A stretch of DNA of 50,490 bases from Thalassotalea sp. 1_MG-2023 (GCF_030546745.1 NZ_JAUOPD010000023.1:1-50490), one strand, 5' to 3'. Counted from the stretch's first letter, positions 1 to 8,996 are shown. The notes: generated by a model from the letters alone, not told the origin. Numbers and translations are program-made.

Positions 1-77
1 TGGCGGAGTGGACGGGACTCGAACCCGCGACCCCCGGCGTGACAGGCCGGTATTCTAACCAACTGAACTACCACTCC
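1..77 (-). tRNA. tRNA-Asp (anticodon GTC)
   Basis: The reverse complement folds as a full cloverleaf of 77 nt. The acceptor strand GGAGTGG pairs with CCACTCC and is followed by an encoded CCA end. The D-arm is GTTCAGTTGGTTAGAAT, the anticodon loop is CTGTCAC with anticodon GTC, and the T-arm contains GGTTCGAGTCC. GTC reads aspartate codons. It lies downstream of dnaQ on the same strand. E. coli also has a tRNA-Asp gene (aspV) after dnaQ, so this is conserved order, with a TIGR03503 gene inserted between them. Confidence 0.97.
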
Positions 78-124
78 ACACAAGTATTCCTAAATTCAAC
101 AACAAGTCGTTGAATGCGGCGGGA

Positions 125-153
125 ATAATACGGATAACAGTGCGAGGCGTCAA
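125..153 (-). promoter_or_regulatory. sigma70 promoter for tRNA-Asp
   Basis: On the minus strand there is TTGACG (148-153), a 17-nt spacer and TATTAT (125-130), followed by a GC-rich stretch TCCCGCCGC. Near-consensus boxes with a GC-rich discriminator are typical of stable-RNA promoters under stringent control. The predicted leader contains a small hairpin (95-114) before the mature tRNA end at 77. The tRNA therefore probably has its own promoter and does not depend on read-through from the upstream gene. Confidence 0.75.
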
Positions 154-219
154 CCCCTTTTTTACATTAATATTACTGCTTGCATAATTGCTGAACAATA
201 AGTTGAATTTAGCAGCATT

Positions 220-1521
220 TTATTGCTTTTTACGTCTCATAAAGAACACCGCAACCCCAGCTAGTAGCAATAAAACAACATTCGCAACAATCACCATAAT
301 AATATTTTGTTGTGCTTGTGCCTCTGCCTCGGCTTCTTTTTGTTCTTTCGCTTGCTTCAATGCTAATTCACGCGCTTCTTTTTCTTGCTCTAATTTTAAT
401 ATTAACGCCGCTGCTTGTTTTTCAGCCTCACTTTGAGAAGATTCATCTAAGTTAGGGACTAAAGGGCCGCCTTCTCGTTCAACATTAAAGGTAAAGTCTG
501 GCACCACTAAACGAAACTCTCGCCCGTTTTTTGTATTTCCGAATGCATTTAATGTGATTCTGTGTACACCAGGCTCAGTATAACCAACTTCTTTCACCCG
601 AGATGTTCCGTTACCTTCCATAATTGCGAAAGGTTCAGACTGACGATCGGGGTAAGTAATTTTGCCCTGAAAAATTAAACTGTCAGGATCAACATAGCTT
701 TCATCGATATGAATAGTCACTTCGTGAAAGGCGAGCGGATCTGTTGTTGGCTTAACCTCGATAGAAATGGGGTTCGGACGAACAATAACAGGTTGTTGTC
801 GTAACTCCCTTGTTGCCATTGGCATAATTACCCGATAAATAGGTGTCCACTCACCGGGTGAAAAATCCAATTCAAATTCACCGGTAAAAATACCGTCGCG
901 GGCATATTCATCTAACTCGTAACCATCGTCTCTGAAAGTACCTATTTCTATAGGTTCTGCGCCAAAATTATCGTAGCCTGTATTATTAGTGCTGTAAAAG
1001 TCGATGGTTAATTTGATCACATCATTAAACAGTGGATCATCTATCGCTCTTTCTTGATTATATAATTTACTGGTTATCTTGAGGGTTTCACCGGAAAGTA
1101 AAATGTCAGCTAATGGTTCTACTTCTAGCTTAACTTCTGAAACAATCATTATTTTGCTATCAGGTAAAATTGCGCCTATTGCTTGCCAAGGCCCTGGCAT
1201 TGGACGGACGATACGGATCATATCGAACGTAGTATCATCGTACCATTCTACTTTACCTTTCTCCGCATTAGTGACTTTAATCTTGCTGCCATCTGGACGT
1301 ACTAAAATGATGGGAGGTGTTCCACTTCGTCGATAAAACAACAAGGTAATTTCTTCAAGCTGTGCATCAATGTGAAACCTATTGTCAAAATACGGAACAC
1401 GATTGGTTACGTTATCTTGCTCATAATAATGAATTTCAGTTTTAGTGTCTTGAACAGCAACGGCAGGTATCGCATAAAGCCCTACCATTAATAACACAGT
1501 CAACCATTTCATTATTGCCAT
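220..1521 (-). CDS. TIGR03503 family exported membrane-anchored protein
   Basis: This 433-residue protein has an N-terminal signal sequence (about residues 1-22), a long extracytoplasmic part rich in beta strands, an Ala/Glu/Lys-rich coiled-coil segment (about 355-402), one C-terminal membrane helix (about 404-426) and a basic RRKKQ tail. The sequence pattern and its place next to dnaQ fit the TIGR03503 family of Vibrio, Shewanella and relatives, whose function is unknown. The N-terminal part resembles proteins that sense or modulate envelope structure, but that is only a guess. It overlaps the 3' end of dnaQ by 10 nt. GGGAG lies 9 nt before the chosen ATG, which points to translational coupling. 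The C-terminus has no GlyGly motif, so it is not an obvious rhombosortase substrate. Confidence 0.8.
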   Translation of the reverse strand: MAIMKWLTVLLMVGLYAIPAVAVQDTKTEIHYYEQDNVTNRVPYFDNRFHIDAQLEEITLLFYRRSGTPPIILVRPDGSKIKVTNAEKGKVEWYDDTTFDMIRIVRPMPGPWQAIGAILPDSKIMIVSEVKLEVEPLADILLSGETLKITSKLYNQERAIDDPLFNDVIKLTIDFYSTNNTGYDNFGAEPIEIGTFRDDGYELDEYARDGIFTGEFELDFSPGEWTPIYRVIMPMATRELRQQPVIVRPNPISIEVKPTTDPLAFHEVTIHIDESYVDPDSLIFQGKITYPDRQSEPFAIMEGNGTSRVKEVGYTEPGVHRITLNAFGNTKNGREFRLVVPDFTFNVEREGGPLVPNLDESSQSEAEKQAAALILKLEQEKEARELALKQAKEQKEAEAEAQAQQNIIMVIVANVVLLLLAGVAVFFMRRKKQ

Positions 1522-2234
1522 ATTGGCTCACTCCCTTTGTCAGCGATCAACGCTAACCTTTTTTTATGTTGTTCTTCTTCATCGGCAGATGCATGCACAA
1601 CCTTTAATTTTTGTCGTTCACTTGATAAACGTTTTATAGCATTACTATCTTCACCGTTTTCCTGACCATCACCCATGGAAAAGTTAAGCGTAGATTGTTT
1701 ACGTGTCATTTCAACATAAACAAAAGCAAGTAATTGAGCATCAATCAAAGCGCCGTGATAAGTACGATCAATTAAGCCATCTACCCGGTAATGTCTTGCT
1801 AAAAAGTCTAAGGTTTTCGGTGAACCAAATTCATCTTTAGATACTTTTAATGTATCAGTAACCGTACAAATATCTTCAGTCATCGGTAACTGTGCTCTAG
1901 CCATATTGAATTCATGATCCATAAAGCCAACATCAAATTTAGCATTATGTATGACTAATTCTGCGCCTTTGATAAAATCAATAAAAGCACCCGCTACATC
2001 AGCGAATAATGGTTTGTCGCGTAAAAATTCATTCGTTAAGCCATGAACGTCGATTACTTCCTGTTCCATCTGAAATTGAGGGTTAATATACGCATGATAC
2101 GTTCGCCCAGTTAATTGGCGGTTTATCATCTCTACACAGCCAATTTCAACAATCCTATGACCTTCTCTAGGGTTTATACCAGTTGTTTCGGTATCTAGAA
2201 TAACTAACCGATGTTCTTGTGTATCATTACTCAC
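1512..2234 (-). CDS. dnaQ: DNA polymerase III epsilon subunit (3'-5' proofreading exonuclease)
   Basis: This is the proofreading exonuclease of the replicative polymerase, binding the alpha and theta subunits. All three DEDDh motifs are visible: ExoI LDTETTG (D14, E16), ExoII HNAKFDVGF (D101) and ExoIII HGALIDAQ (H160, D165). The linker after the catalytic domain carries QSTLNF (180-185), matching the weak beta-clamp-binding motif at the same place in E. coli epsilon. The C-terminal tail resembles the alpha-binding segment of E. coli DnaQ. The 240-residue length is normal. It lies 9 nt after a small membrane-protein gene and overlaps the TIGR03503 gene that follows. rnhA, often divergent from dnaQ, is not here. 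Confidence 0.97.
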   Translation of the reverse strand: MSNDTQEHRLVILDTETTGINPREGHRIVEIGCVEMINRQLTGRTYHAYINPQFQMEQEVIDVHGLTNEFLRDKPLFADVAGAFIDFIKGAELVIHNAKFDVGFMDHEFNMARAQLPMTEDICTVTDTLKVSKDEFGSPKTLDFLARHYRVDGLIDRTYHGALIDAQLLAFVYVEMTRKQSTLNFSMGDGQENGEDSNAIKRLSSERQKLKVVHASADEEEQHKKRLALIADKGSEPIWQ

Positions 2235-2243
2235 GTGCTCACC

Positions 2244-2732
2244 CTACTTTTCTGGTAATTTTTCTGGAAATTCTTGTACATTGATATTAACTCTTTTGCT
2301 CGAGTATAAATAAATCACAGCTATTATAATGATAGTTGAATTAATCAATAGCCATTCTTTGCTTTGCATTTGCCAAAAGTAATAGGCCAGTAAATTTATT
2401 AACCAATCAAAAAACAGTGCAATAAATAAAATATTTTTTAACTGATGACACATTTTTTTGATAAAACTATTTGCACCAGGCCGACGTAAACTCAATAGAA
2501 ATACGGTTAATATGCCGCCTAAACCAGATAATAAACTTAGGTAAAATAATTTAGGTTCAGGGTACACCCACGCAATAATACTGACCCTGTCTTGCATATT
2601 AGTGACTGACATTAACCAGATAAGATAACCGCGTAAGATAAACAGTAGAATTAAATAAACCCCAAAGGCAATTTTTACACAATCAAACTTGTCAAAATCC
2701 GTAGGGCCAAAATTTGCGTATTGTTTTGACAT
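2244..2732 (-). CDS. DUF2919-family small inner-membrane protein (YfeZ-like)
   Basis: This 162-residue protein has four hydrophobic segments (about residues 20-42, 62-82, 97-117 and 127-145) and a short polar N-terminus. Its arrangement, with an N-terminal FDKFDCVK-like segment and a WVYPEPKLFYLSLLSG segment, resembles the DUF2919/YfeZ family. The function of this family is unknown. It begins 4 nt after the preceding DUF599 gene and ends 9 nt before dnaQ, so it is probably co-transcribed with both. The family assignment is from memory of the pattern and is moderate. Confidence 0.65.
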   Translation of the reverse strand: MSKQYANFGPTDFDKFDCVKIAFGVYLILLFILRGYLIWLMSVTNMQDRVSIIAWVYPEPKLFYLSLLSGLGGILTVFLLSLRRPGANSFIKKMCHQLKNILFIALFFDWLINLLAYYFWQMQSKEWLLINSTIIIIAVIYLYSSKRVNINVQEFPEKLPEK

Positions 2733-2736
2733 TCTG

Positions 2737-3468
2737 CTAGCGGCTCAATTTATTAAGCTTCTCATTTCGTTCACTATGTAATATTTCTTGCCCGGCTGTG
2801 ATAGCACGCACAGCCTTTGATCTAAACTCGCGGTTATATAACGTATACACAACCAGCACGCTAGCTAGAATAAATAATAACGGGTGAAAAAACCAACAAA
2901 TAGCCGCAATTGAAAAGTAATAAGATCGCAAACCATAATTATAAGAATGCGCCGCTTGGTCTTGCACTATCGCCATTTGCTTTGCGTAAGCTAATAAGTT
3001 TTTATTGGTACCCGATTGATCTGTTGGTGAAGCACCAACCATAACATTGATAAAGCCATATTGCCTCATTGACCATGTAAACTGGAAGAATGCCATAACG
3101 AATATAAAAGCAAGTAAGCCAAGCTTAAGTTGTATCATGGTATGGTTAGGAAAATCAGCATAGGGGATGGTTGCAATCACCGCTTCTAATTTTTCTACTT
3201 GTGCAAATAGCGTTAGTACACCCGCTAAGACAAGTAACGTCGATGAGGCAAAAAAAGCAATGTTTCGCTCTAGGTTAGCAAGTAGTGCAGCTTCGCCAAC
3301 TTTGATGTCTCGAGTGATCACTTCGTACATCCAAAGTATTCTATGCTGGTGTAAACTACGCGCTATACAGTTAGTGGTTTTCGCTTTTTTTCTGGCAAAT
3401 TCTGTGTAACCCATCCAGCAAACAACAAAGACCACGAGCGCCAATAAATTAAATAACAAATTAGACAT
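2737..3468 (-). CDS. DUF599-family integral membrane protein
   Basis: This 243-residue protein has about four to five membrane helices: one at the N-terminus (about 5-22), a pair near 70-90 and 110-135, and one or two near 185-210. The segment RILWMYEVITRDIKVGEAALLANLERNIAFFASSTLLVL is typical of DUF599 proteins, which have no assigned function. It is the first gene of the minus-strand run leading to DUF2919, dnaQ and TIGR03503. A mobile-element-like repeat lies about 95 bp upstream of its start. Confidence 0.75.
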   Translation of the reverse strand: MSNLLFNLLALVVFVVCWMGYTEFARKKAKTTNCIARSLHQHRILWMYEVITRDIKVGEAALLANLERNIAFFASSTLLVLAGVLTLFAQVEKLEAVIATIPYADFPNHTMIQLKLGLLAFIFVMAFFQFTWSMRQYGFINVMVGASPTDQSGTNKNLLAYAKQMAIVQDQAAHSYNYGLRSYYFSIAAICWFFHPLLFILASVLVVYTLYNREFRSKAVRAITAGQEILHSERNEKLNKLSR

Positions 3469-3563
3469 GAAGCATCGGAAAAATGTTAACTACGTTACAC
3501 AATAAGTTATCATATTTTTTATATGGTTGAACCTATTATCTCAATAATTCCCAAGCGGTTTAC

Positions 3564-3849
3564 TAGGGTCTGTTGAACTTTTGAGATTAAATTTCGTTCA
3601 AATTAAACGCTTTTTGTTCAAGGCGTGAGCAATGTCGCATGGTTATTCCATGTAAATTGCGAACAACGATGTTGAAATAGTGTTTAATTGAACCCAAAAG
3701 GCAGCGTTTTTTGTCATTTATACGTCAATATTGCTTTACCATGTGGAATAACCACACATTATGTGGAATAACCACACATTAATTGCAATGCTTTGTCTAA
3801 ATACCCATAAACTGCTGCAAAAATAAACGCGAAAGTTCAACAGACCCTA
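3564..3849. mobile_element. MITE-like element 1 with TA-flanked terminal inverted repeats
   Basis: The left end TAGGGTCTGTTGAACTTT (from 3564) is the exact reverse complement of the right end AAAGTTCAACAGACCCTA (to 3849). TA is present at both outer edges, as expected if TA is the duplicated target. The element is about 280 bp and has no open reading frame of note. Internal segments match a second element at 19847-20096: a TTTTGTTCAAGG segment, a GGTTATTCCAT-like segment, a GTTTAATTGAACCC segment, a GGCAGC segment, and a CTGCTGCAAAAA segment before the right end. This is the structure of a non-autonomous miniature inverted-repeat element. No transposase is nearby. Confidence 0.8.
3741..3780. 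repeat. perfect 20-bp tandem duplication inside MITE-like element 1
   Basis: The 20-mer ATGTGGAATAACCACACATT occurs twice back to back (3741-3760 and 3761-3780). Each copy is itself a small hairpin (TGTGG, AATAA loop, CCACA). The duplication explains about 20 bp of the length difference from element 2. Confidence 0.95.
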
Positions 3850-3957
3850 ACTGACGTTATTAAACTGATGTAAAAAGCAAGTCATCGAAAATACTTTGAC
3901 ATAATACGGCACAATTTTTACATTGCGCGCTCTCTACAATGATAATTATAAAAAAGA

Positions 3958-6336
3958 ATGCTATCGATACCCTCTGCCAAAACGCTGTATATTTTCGCTT
4001 CTAGCCTAGCGCTCTTCTGTTTATGTTTCACCAGTAATTACGCTTACAGTAAGCAAAAAAGAGACATAAATATTCCTCGTATTCAAGGGGAAATTTATGT
4101 TGACGCTGATCTCACTGATCCACAATGGCAACATGCAACTAAAGTGTCGTTAGACATAGTCACCCGCCCATATAACAATACAAAAAGTCCGATAAGTACC
4201 GAAGCATTACTGATGGAAAATGGTGAAGTTTTTTATCTGGCTTTTATTGCTCAAGATCCAGATCCAACCCAAATCAGGGCCTTTATACGTGACCGCGATA
4301 AGTCATGGGGTGATGATATTGTTGGCATTAAAATAGATACTTTTAACGATCAGCGTGCCGCTTACCGTTTTTTAGTTAACCCGATGGGTTCTCAAATTGA
4401 CGGTATTGAAAATGAAGTCACACAAAGAGAAAGTGATGCTTGGGATGGTATTTGGGACAGTGCAGGTCGACTTACCGATAAAGGCTATATTGTTGAAATG
4501 GCACTGCCGCTTCGTATGCTTAACTTTAAAGAAAAAACAAGCCTGCAAGATTGGGGCATAGAATTAATGCGGTTTTATCCTCGAAATGAACAATTACGCA
4601 TTTCAAATATTGTACTTGATAGAAATAATAGTTGTGAGCTTTGTCAACTACATACCGCAACAGGCTTTAAAGGAGCTAAGCAAGGCGACAACTTAATTAT
4701 CGCACCTTCATTGGTATCAGGTATTCACCAAGATAAAGATAATAACGGAGAGTGGCACAAAAACAATAATACCGAAGCCAGCTTAGATTTACGTTGGGGT
4801 ATTACCGCAGACACCTTATTAAATGCCACTATTAATCCTGACTTTTCAACCGTTGAAACAGACAATGCGCAACTAAATATTAATAATACGTTCGCTTTAT
4901 ATTACGACGAAAAGCGCCCTTTCTTTCTAGACAATGCTGATTATTTCGATACCAACTATGATCTTATATACACACGTAACATCAATGCCCCTAACTATGG
5001 TGCGAAATTAACCGGCCGACATAATAATCACACATACGCACTGTTTGTTACTGACGATGAAACCACTAATATTTTAATTCCTGGTAATAGAGCGTCATCA
5101 GTGGCCAGAATTGACGAAAAATCAAACGCAGCAGCAATTCGATACCGTTATAGTTATAATAAAGATATAACCCTTGGTTGGGTTTCCACCTTACGTGATG
5201 CAAAAAATTACCATAATGCTGTTCACGGTATAGATGCAAGGTTCAAACTTTCTACTTATGATGTATTCAAGTTTCAATACCTCTATTCAAATACTGAATA
5301 CCCTGACGACTTATTCCAACAGTTCTGCAATGATGACAATGTAGAAGCATGCCAGCAAACTACACCAGCAGATTGTCAATTTGGTGCATGTGCTTACAAT
5401 GAAAATGTATTAAGAACACAACGAGATAAACCTTTTAGTGGTAATGCATTTCGTGCAGGTTATTACCATAATGATGAAAAGTGGCATTATTTTGCATCTT
5501 ACGATAAGCAAAACTCAGATTTTCGTGGTGACTTAGGTTTTATTTCTTATGTTGATCACAATAAATTTGCGATTGGTGGAGATAGAACCTGGTACGCAAA
5601 AGCAGGTAATTGGTGGACACAAGCAAAAATATATTCTGATTGGGATATAACACACAATGATGCCGGTGATCTAATAGAGCGTGAGTTTGACATTAATGCG
5701 TCGATAAACGCGACTTATAGTTCATGGCTACAACTTTACTATACAAAGCGAGATAAAGTTGGAACAAGACACAATAAATCCATATTAACGATTGATGGTA
5801 ATACTTCGTTATTTACCGAACAGCAACTTGGCATAAAAGGCGATATAAAACCCATTTTAGGGCTATATTTATATGCTAACGCAAGTTACGGAGATGCCAT
5901 TGACTATAGCAATAACCGATTAGGCATAAGCAAGCAGTTTGATCTACAAGCAAACTGGAATGTCAACAAACACTTAGAAGTGCGATTAAAGCATATTTTC
6001 AATCAATTAAACGCCGATAATAAGCCTTTATTCAATGCACGTTTAACAGAGATTAGAACCACCTATCAATTTGACGTAAAAAGCTTTTTACGTTTTTCAT
6101 TTGTGTATAACAACACAAACAGAAATGCGAGTAACTATTTATATACCGCACCTGAAAACATTGCGCCATACCATAAGGGTGTTGGAACCGAGTTATTGTA
6201 TGCCTATAAAATCAATCCACAGACTGTGTTTTATTTAGGGTATTCAGACAATCACCAAGCAGAGCGTAACTTTCATGACTTAGAACAACAACAACGGAGT
6301 GTTTTTATTAAAGTTAGTTACGCATGGATAAAATAA
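3958..6336 (+). CDS. exported DUF5916 protein with CBM9-like N-terminal domain, paralog 1
   Basis: This 792-residue protein has a signal peptide (about 1-31). A carbohydrate-binding-family-9-like beta domain follows (about 40-215, with IQGEIYVDADLTDPQWQ near its start and AWDGIWDS further on). Then comes a DUF5916 region with the hallmark NATINPDFSTVETD and YDEKRPFFLDNADYF. The C-terminal half consists of alternating aromatic strands ending in FIKVSYAWIK, as in an outer-membrane beta barrel. Cysteines form a CELC pair (about 226-229) and a four-Cys loop (about 456-475), both kept in the paralog downstream. DUF5916 proteins are often near sugar or peptide uptake genes, but no substrate can be inferred here. 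The promoter must lie between the MITE-like element and the start, a gap of about 108 bp. Confidence 0.85.
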   Translation: MLSIPSAKTLYIFASSLALFCLCFTSNYAYSKQKRDINIPRIQGEIYVDADLTDPQWQHATKVSLDIVTRPYNNTKSPISTEALLMENGEVFYLAFIAQDPDPTQIRAFIRDRDKSWGDDIVGIKIDTFNDQRAAYRFLVNPMGSQIDGIENEVTQRESDAWDGIWDSAGRLTDKGYIVEMALPLRMLNFKEKTSLQDWGIELMRFYPRNEQLRISNIVLDRNNSCELCQLHTATGFKGAKQGDNLIIAPSLVSGIHQDKDNNGEWHKNNNTEASLDLRWGITADTLLNATINPDFSTVETDNAQLNINNTFALYYDEKRPFFLDNADYFDTNYDLIYTRNINAPNYGAKLTGRHNNHTYALFVTDDETTNILIPGNRASSVARIDEKSNAAAIRYRYSYNKDITLGWVSTLRDAKNYHNAVHGIDARFKLSTYDVFKFQYLYSNTEYPDDLFQQFCNDDNVEACQQTTPADCQFGACAYNENVLRTQRDKPFSGNAFRAGYYHNDEKWHYFASYDKQNSDFRGDLGFISYVDHNKFAIGGDRTWYAKAGNWWTQAKIYSDWDITHNDAGDLIEREFDINASINATYSSWLQLYYTKRDKVGTRHNKSILTIDGNTSLFTEQQLGIKGDIKPILGLYLYANASYGDAIDYSNNRLGISKQFDLQANWNVNKHLEVRLKHIFNQLNADNKPLFNARLTEIRTTYQFDVKSFLRFSFVYNNTNRNASNYLYTAPENIAPYHKGVGTELLYAYKINPQTVFYLGYSDNHQAERNFHDLEQQQRSVFIKVSYAWIK

Positions 6337-6368
6337 CAGCAACATTCACACTATTAATTTAATGATAT

Positions 6369-6396
6369 AAAAGCCGTCTGTGATGGCTTTTTTTTA
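6369..6396 (+). terminator. rho-independent terminator after DUF5916 paralog 1
   Basis: Arms AAAAGCC (6369-6375) and GGCTTTT (6385-6391) enclose a 9-nt loop and run into a T-rich tract. It lies 33 nt after the stop of the first DUF5916 gene, so the two paralogs are probably separate transcripts. Confidence 0.8.
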
Positions 6397-6499
6397 TTTT
6401 ATACGTTGTTAAGTTTGTAAAAATTTGTAAAAATTCGCCTTCAAAAGGATTTCCAGAAACATTCTGGTTCAACAAAACAATAATAAATTTGGAGCAAAA

Positions 6500-8860
6500 A
6501 TGCAGTTTTCATTTAAATACTGCGCCATCGTGATGTTAATTTCACTAACCTCACTATGTAGTAACACCGCACACTCAGAAGAACAAAACTATCAAATTCC
6601 ATACGTTAATCAATCCGCAGTAATAGACGGAGAATTAACCGATGATATCTGGAAAAAAGCAAAAGAAATCCCATTAACAATTGTCAACAGTCCATGGAAC
6701 AACAAACCGAGCCCCGTGACTACGGTGGCTCGATTAGTTGAAAATGGCGAGTTTATCTACATATCATTCATTGCAAAAACAAGGAAGAACGAAGAAGTTA
6801 AAGCCTTTTTAGGAGATAGAGATTCTAGATGGTCTGATGATATTGTTGGCATCAAATTAGATACGTTTAACACTAGACGGTTAAATTATGAGTTTTTTGT
6901 TAATGCGTATGGAGTACAGCACGACGGCATTAATAATGAGATGACGCAAACGCCTAATCGCGCATGGGATGGTATTTGGGATTCATTCGGCAAACTTATT
7001 GAAGATGGCTATCAAGTAGAAATGGCTATTCCCTATGGCATTTTAAACTTTGAAAACAGCAAAAACATCAAAACATGGGCGTTTGAATTAATTAGGTTAT
7101 ACCCTGACGATACAAAACTGAGAATATCCAATCAAGAAATAGATAGAAACAACGATTGTTGGCTTTGCCAGTCTCCTGAAATATCTGGTTTTAAAAACGC
7201 AAAAGCCAGTAAAAATCTTATGTTAACGCCTGCTGTTGTGGCGACAAAAAATGAATCAAGAGATATCTATAACCCTTCCGACGAATGGCACAGTAACAAC
7301 AATGTTGATGCAGGTCTTGATTTAAGATGGAACATCAATAGTAATAACTTATTAAATGCTACCATTAACCCTGACTTTTCAACAGTAGAATCAGATGCTG
7401 GGCAATTAAATATTAATAAAACCTTTTCGCTTTTTTATGATGAGAAACGCCCTTTCTTTCTAGATAACGCAGATTATTTTAGTTCGAATTTTGATTTAGT
7501 GTATACCCGTAATATTGCTGATCCCGATTATGGTGCCAAGGTAACCGGAACAGAAGGCGCGCACAGTTATGGTGTTTTTGTTACTAATGATACTGAAACT
7601 AACTTTATTGTACCGGGTAATACTGGCTCAAACATCGCATCTTTAGCACAAGACAGTCACTCAGCGGCTATGCGATATCGCTATGATATTAATGAAGATT
7701 TTTCAATTGGCACTGTGTCCACCTTACGTGACAGTGATCAATATCACAACTATGTTGTTGGCATTGACGGCAATTATCGCATCAACGAATCAAATCAAAT
7801 AAAAGCCCAGTTATTAGGCTCAAACACTCAATATCCAACAGATCTATACCAAAGTTTTTGCTATGGCAGTGCTTTCAATGACTGCGATAAACCACAGCAA
7901 ACGGAATGTAGCTTTGGCAACTGCGCTTATACCGAGCAAGTGCACAGAAGTAATAAACAAGACGACTTTAGCGATCATGCTTTTCTTGCCAGTTATGAGC
8001 ACAGCTCAGAATATTGGGGCTTACTAGCTGAGCATAAACAAGTAGGTAAAGACTTTCGAGCTGACTTAGGCTTTATGACTTTAGCTGATTATCAAGCAAA
8101 TTCGCTTACCTTAGATCGCTTTTTTTACGGCGATGAACATACACCGTGGCAAGAAGTTAAAGTAAGTGGTAGTTGGCAAATCAAACATAATGAAAATGGC
8201 GAGTTACTGGAAAAAAACTTACAGTCATTAGTGGGTATTGATGGCCCAATGCAATCTTACTTTGAGCTGATATTAAATTATGACGATAAAATAGGTTTAC
8301 GTCATGATGAAACTCAACTAACCATTGATAACAACGCGACCTTATTTACCGAGAAAGCGATCACACTATACGGTCAGGTAGAACCGGGAAATAATTTATT
8401 GCTACAAGCTGAGTTTATTGCTGGTGACAAAATCGACTATAACAATAATCGACTTGGTGATTACCAAGAAATATTCGCTGGTATTACCTATAGTTTCACC
8501 GAAAAGCTATCAGGCGAATTTTATTACACAGACGCTAGCCTAGATGCAGATAAACAAGAAGTCTATCAAGCTAAGCTGTCAGAATTACGACTATCTTATC
8601 AATTTAATGTACACAGTTATTTAAAACTTAACCTTGTGTATAGTGATATTGACCGTAACCCTGATAACAACCCATTTGTTGGTGTGTCTGCGCGTAATAA
8701 TGATCTGTCAACACAGCTTATTTACGCATACAAGCTTAACCCACAAACGGTCTTTTATTTAGGGTATTCAGATAGTAGTTACCAAGATGATTATCTAGAC
8801 CGATTAACGCGAGAGCAACGCACATTTTTTACTAAAATAAGCTATGCGTGGTTGCCATAG
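6500..8860 (+). CDS. exported DUF5916 protein with CBM9-like N-terminal domain, paralog 2
   Basis: This 786-residue protein is a paralog of the gene immediately upstream and has the same layout: a signal peptide (about 1-26), a CBM9-like domain (about 32-205), the DUF5916 block NATINPDFSTVESD and YDEKRPFFLDNADYF, and a barrel-like C-terminal half ending FFTKISYAWLP. The CWLC pair and the four-Cys loop are conserved. The ATG is preceded by TTTGGAGCAAAA, a good ribosome-binding site. The two proteins are similar along their whole length but clearly diverged, so the tandem duplication is not recent. It is likely outer-membrane located; the substrate is unknown. Confidence 0.85.
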   Translation: MQFSFKYCAIVMLISLTSLCSNTAHSEEQNYQIPYVNQSAVIDGELTDDIWKKAKEIPLTIVNSPWNNKPSPVTTVARLVENGEFIYISFIAKTRKNEEVKAFLGDRDSRWSDDIVGIKLDTFNTRRLNYEFFVNAYGVQHDGINNEMTQTPNRAWDGIWDSFGKLIEDGYQVEMAIPYGILNFENSKNIKTWAFELIRLYPDDTKLRISNQEIDRNNDCWLCQSPEISGFKNAKASKNLMLTPAVVATKNESRDIYNPSDEWHSNNNVDAGLDLRWNINSNNLLNATINPDFSTVESDAGQLNINKTFSLFYDEKRPFFLDNADYFSSNFDLVYTRNIADPDYGAKVTGTEGAHSYGVFVTNDTETNFIVPGNTGSNIASLAQDSHSAAMRYRYDINEDFSIGTVSTLRDSDQYHNYVVGIDGNYRINESNQIKAQLLGSNTQYPTDLYQSFCYGSAFNDCDKPQQTECSFGNCAYTEQVHRSNKQDDFSDHAFLASYEHSSEYWGLLAEHKQVGKDFRADLGFMTLADYQANSLTLDRFFYGDEHTPWQEVKVSGSWQIKHNENGELLEKNLQSLVGIDGPMQSYFELILNYDDKIGLRHDETQLTIDNNATLFTEKAITLYGQVEPGNNLLLQAEFIAGDKIDYNNNRLGDYQEIFAGITYSFTEKLSGEFYYTDASLDADKQEVYQAKLSELRLSYQFNVHSYLKLNLVYSDIDRNPDNNPFVGVSARNNDLSTQLIYAYKLNPQTVFYLGYSDSSYQDDYLDRLTREQRTFFTKISYAWLP

Positions 8861-8894
8861 TCTAGTTTAAATTAATTTAGTTTAGTTTAGTCAA

Positions 8895-8947
8895 GTAAAA
8901 GAAGCTTAAAACATTATCCAGTGATAGAGTAAATAAGCTTCTTTTAC
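8895..8947. terminator. 14-bp perfect inverted repeat between converging genes
   Basis: The arms GTAAAAGAAGCTTA (8895-8908) and TAAGCTTCTTTTAC (8934-8947) are perfectly complementary and separated by a 25-nt spacer. The repeat sits between the DUF5916 gene (ending 8860) and the oppositely oriented gene ending at 8997. It can form the same hairpin on either transcript, so a bidirectional terminator is plausible. The long loop and short T-runs make this less certain than the other terminators here. Confidence 0.5.
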
Positions 8948-8996
8948 GAACAGCACAACATGGCTGAATAACCCGTCAGATGGTAACCAAAGTATG

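Noticed and set aside
188-436. Open frame on the plus strand opposite the TIGR03503 gene
   Set aside because: It is the antisense reading of the low-complexity Ala/Glu/Gln coiled-coil segment, with no ribosome-binding site.
220-1521. TIGR03503 protein as a rhombosortase substrate
   Set aside because: Its C-terminal helix is followed by a basic tail, but there is no GlyGly motif before the helix.
8895-8947. Inverted repeat as a third MITE-like element
   Set aside because: The arms do not match the GNGYNTGTTGANCTTT ends of the other elements, there is no flanking TA, and it is only 53 bp.
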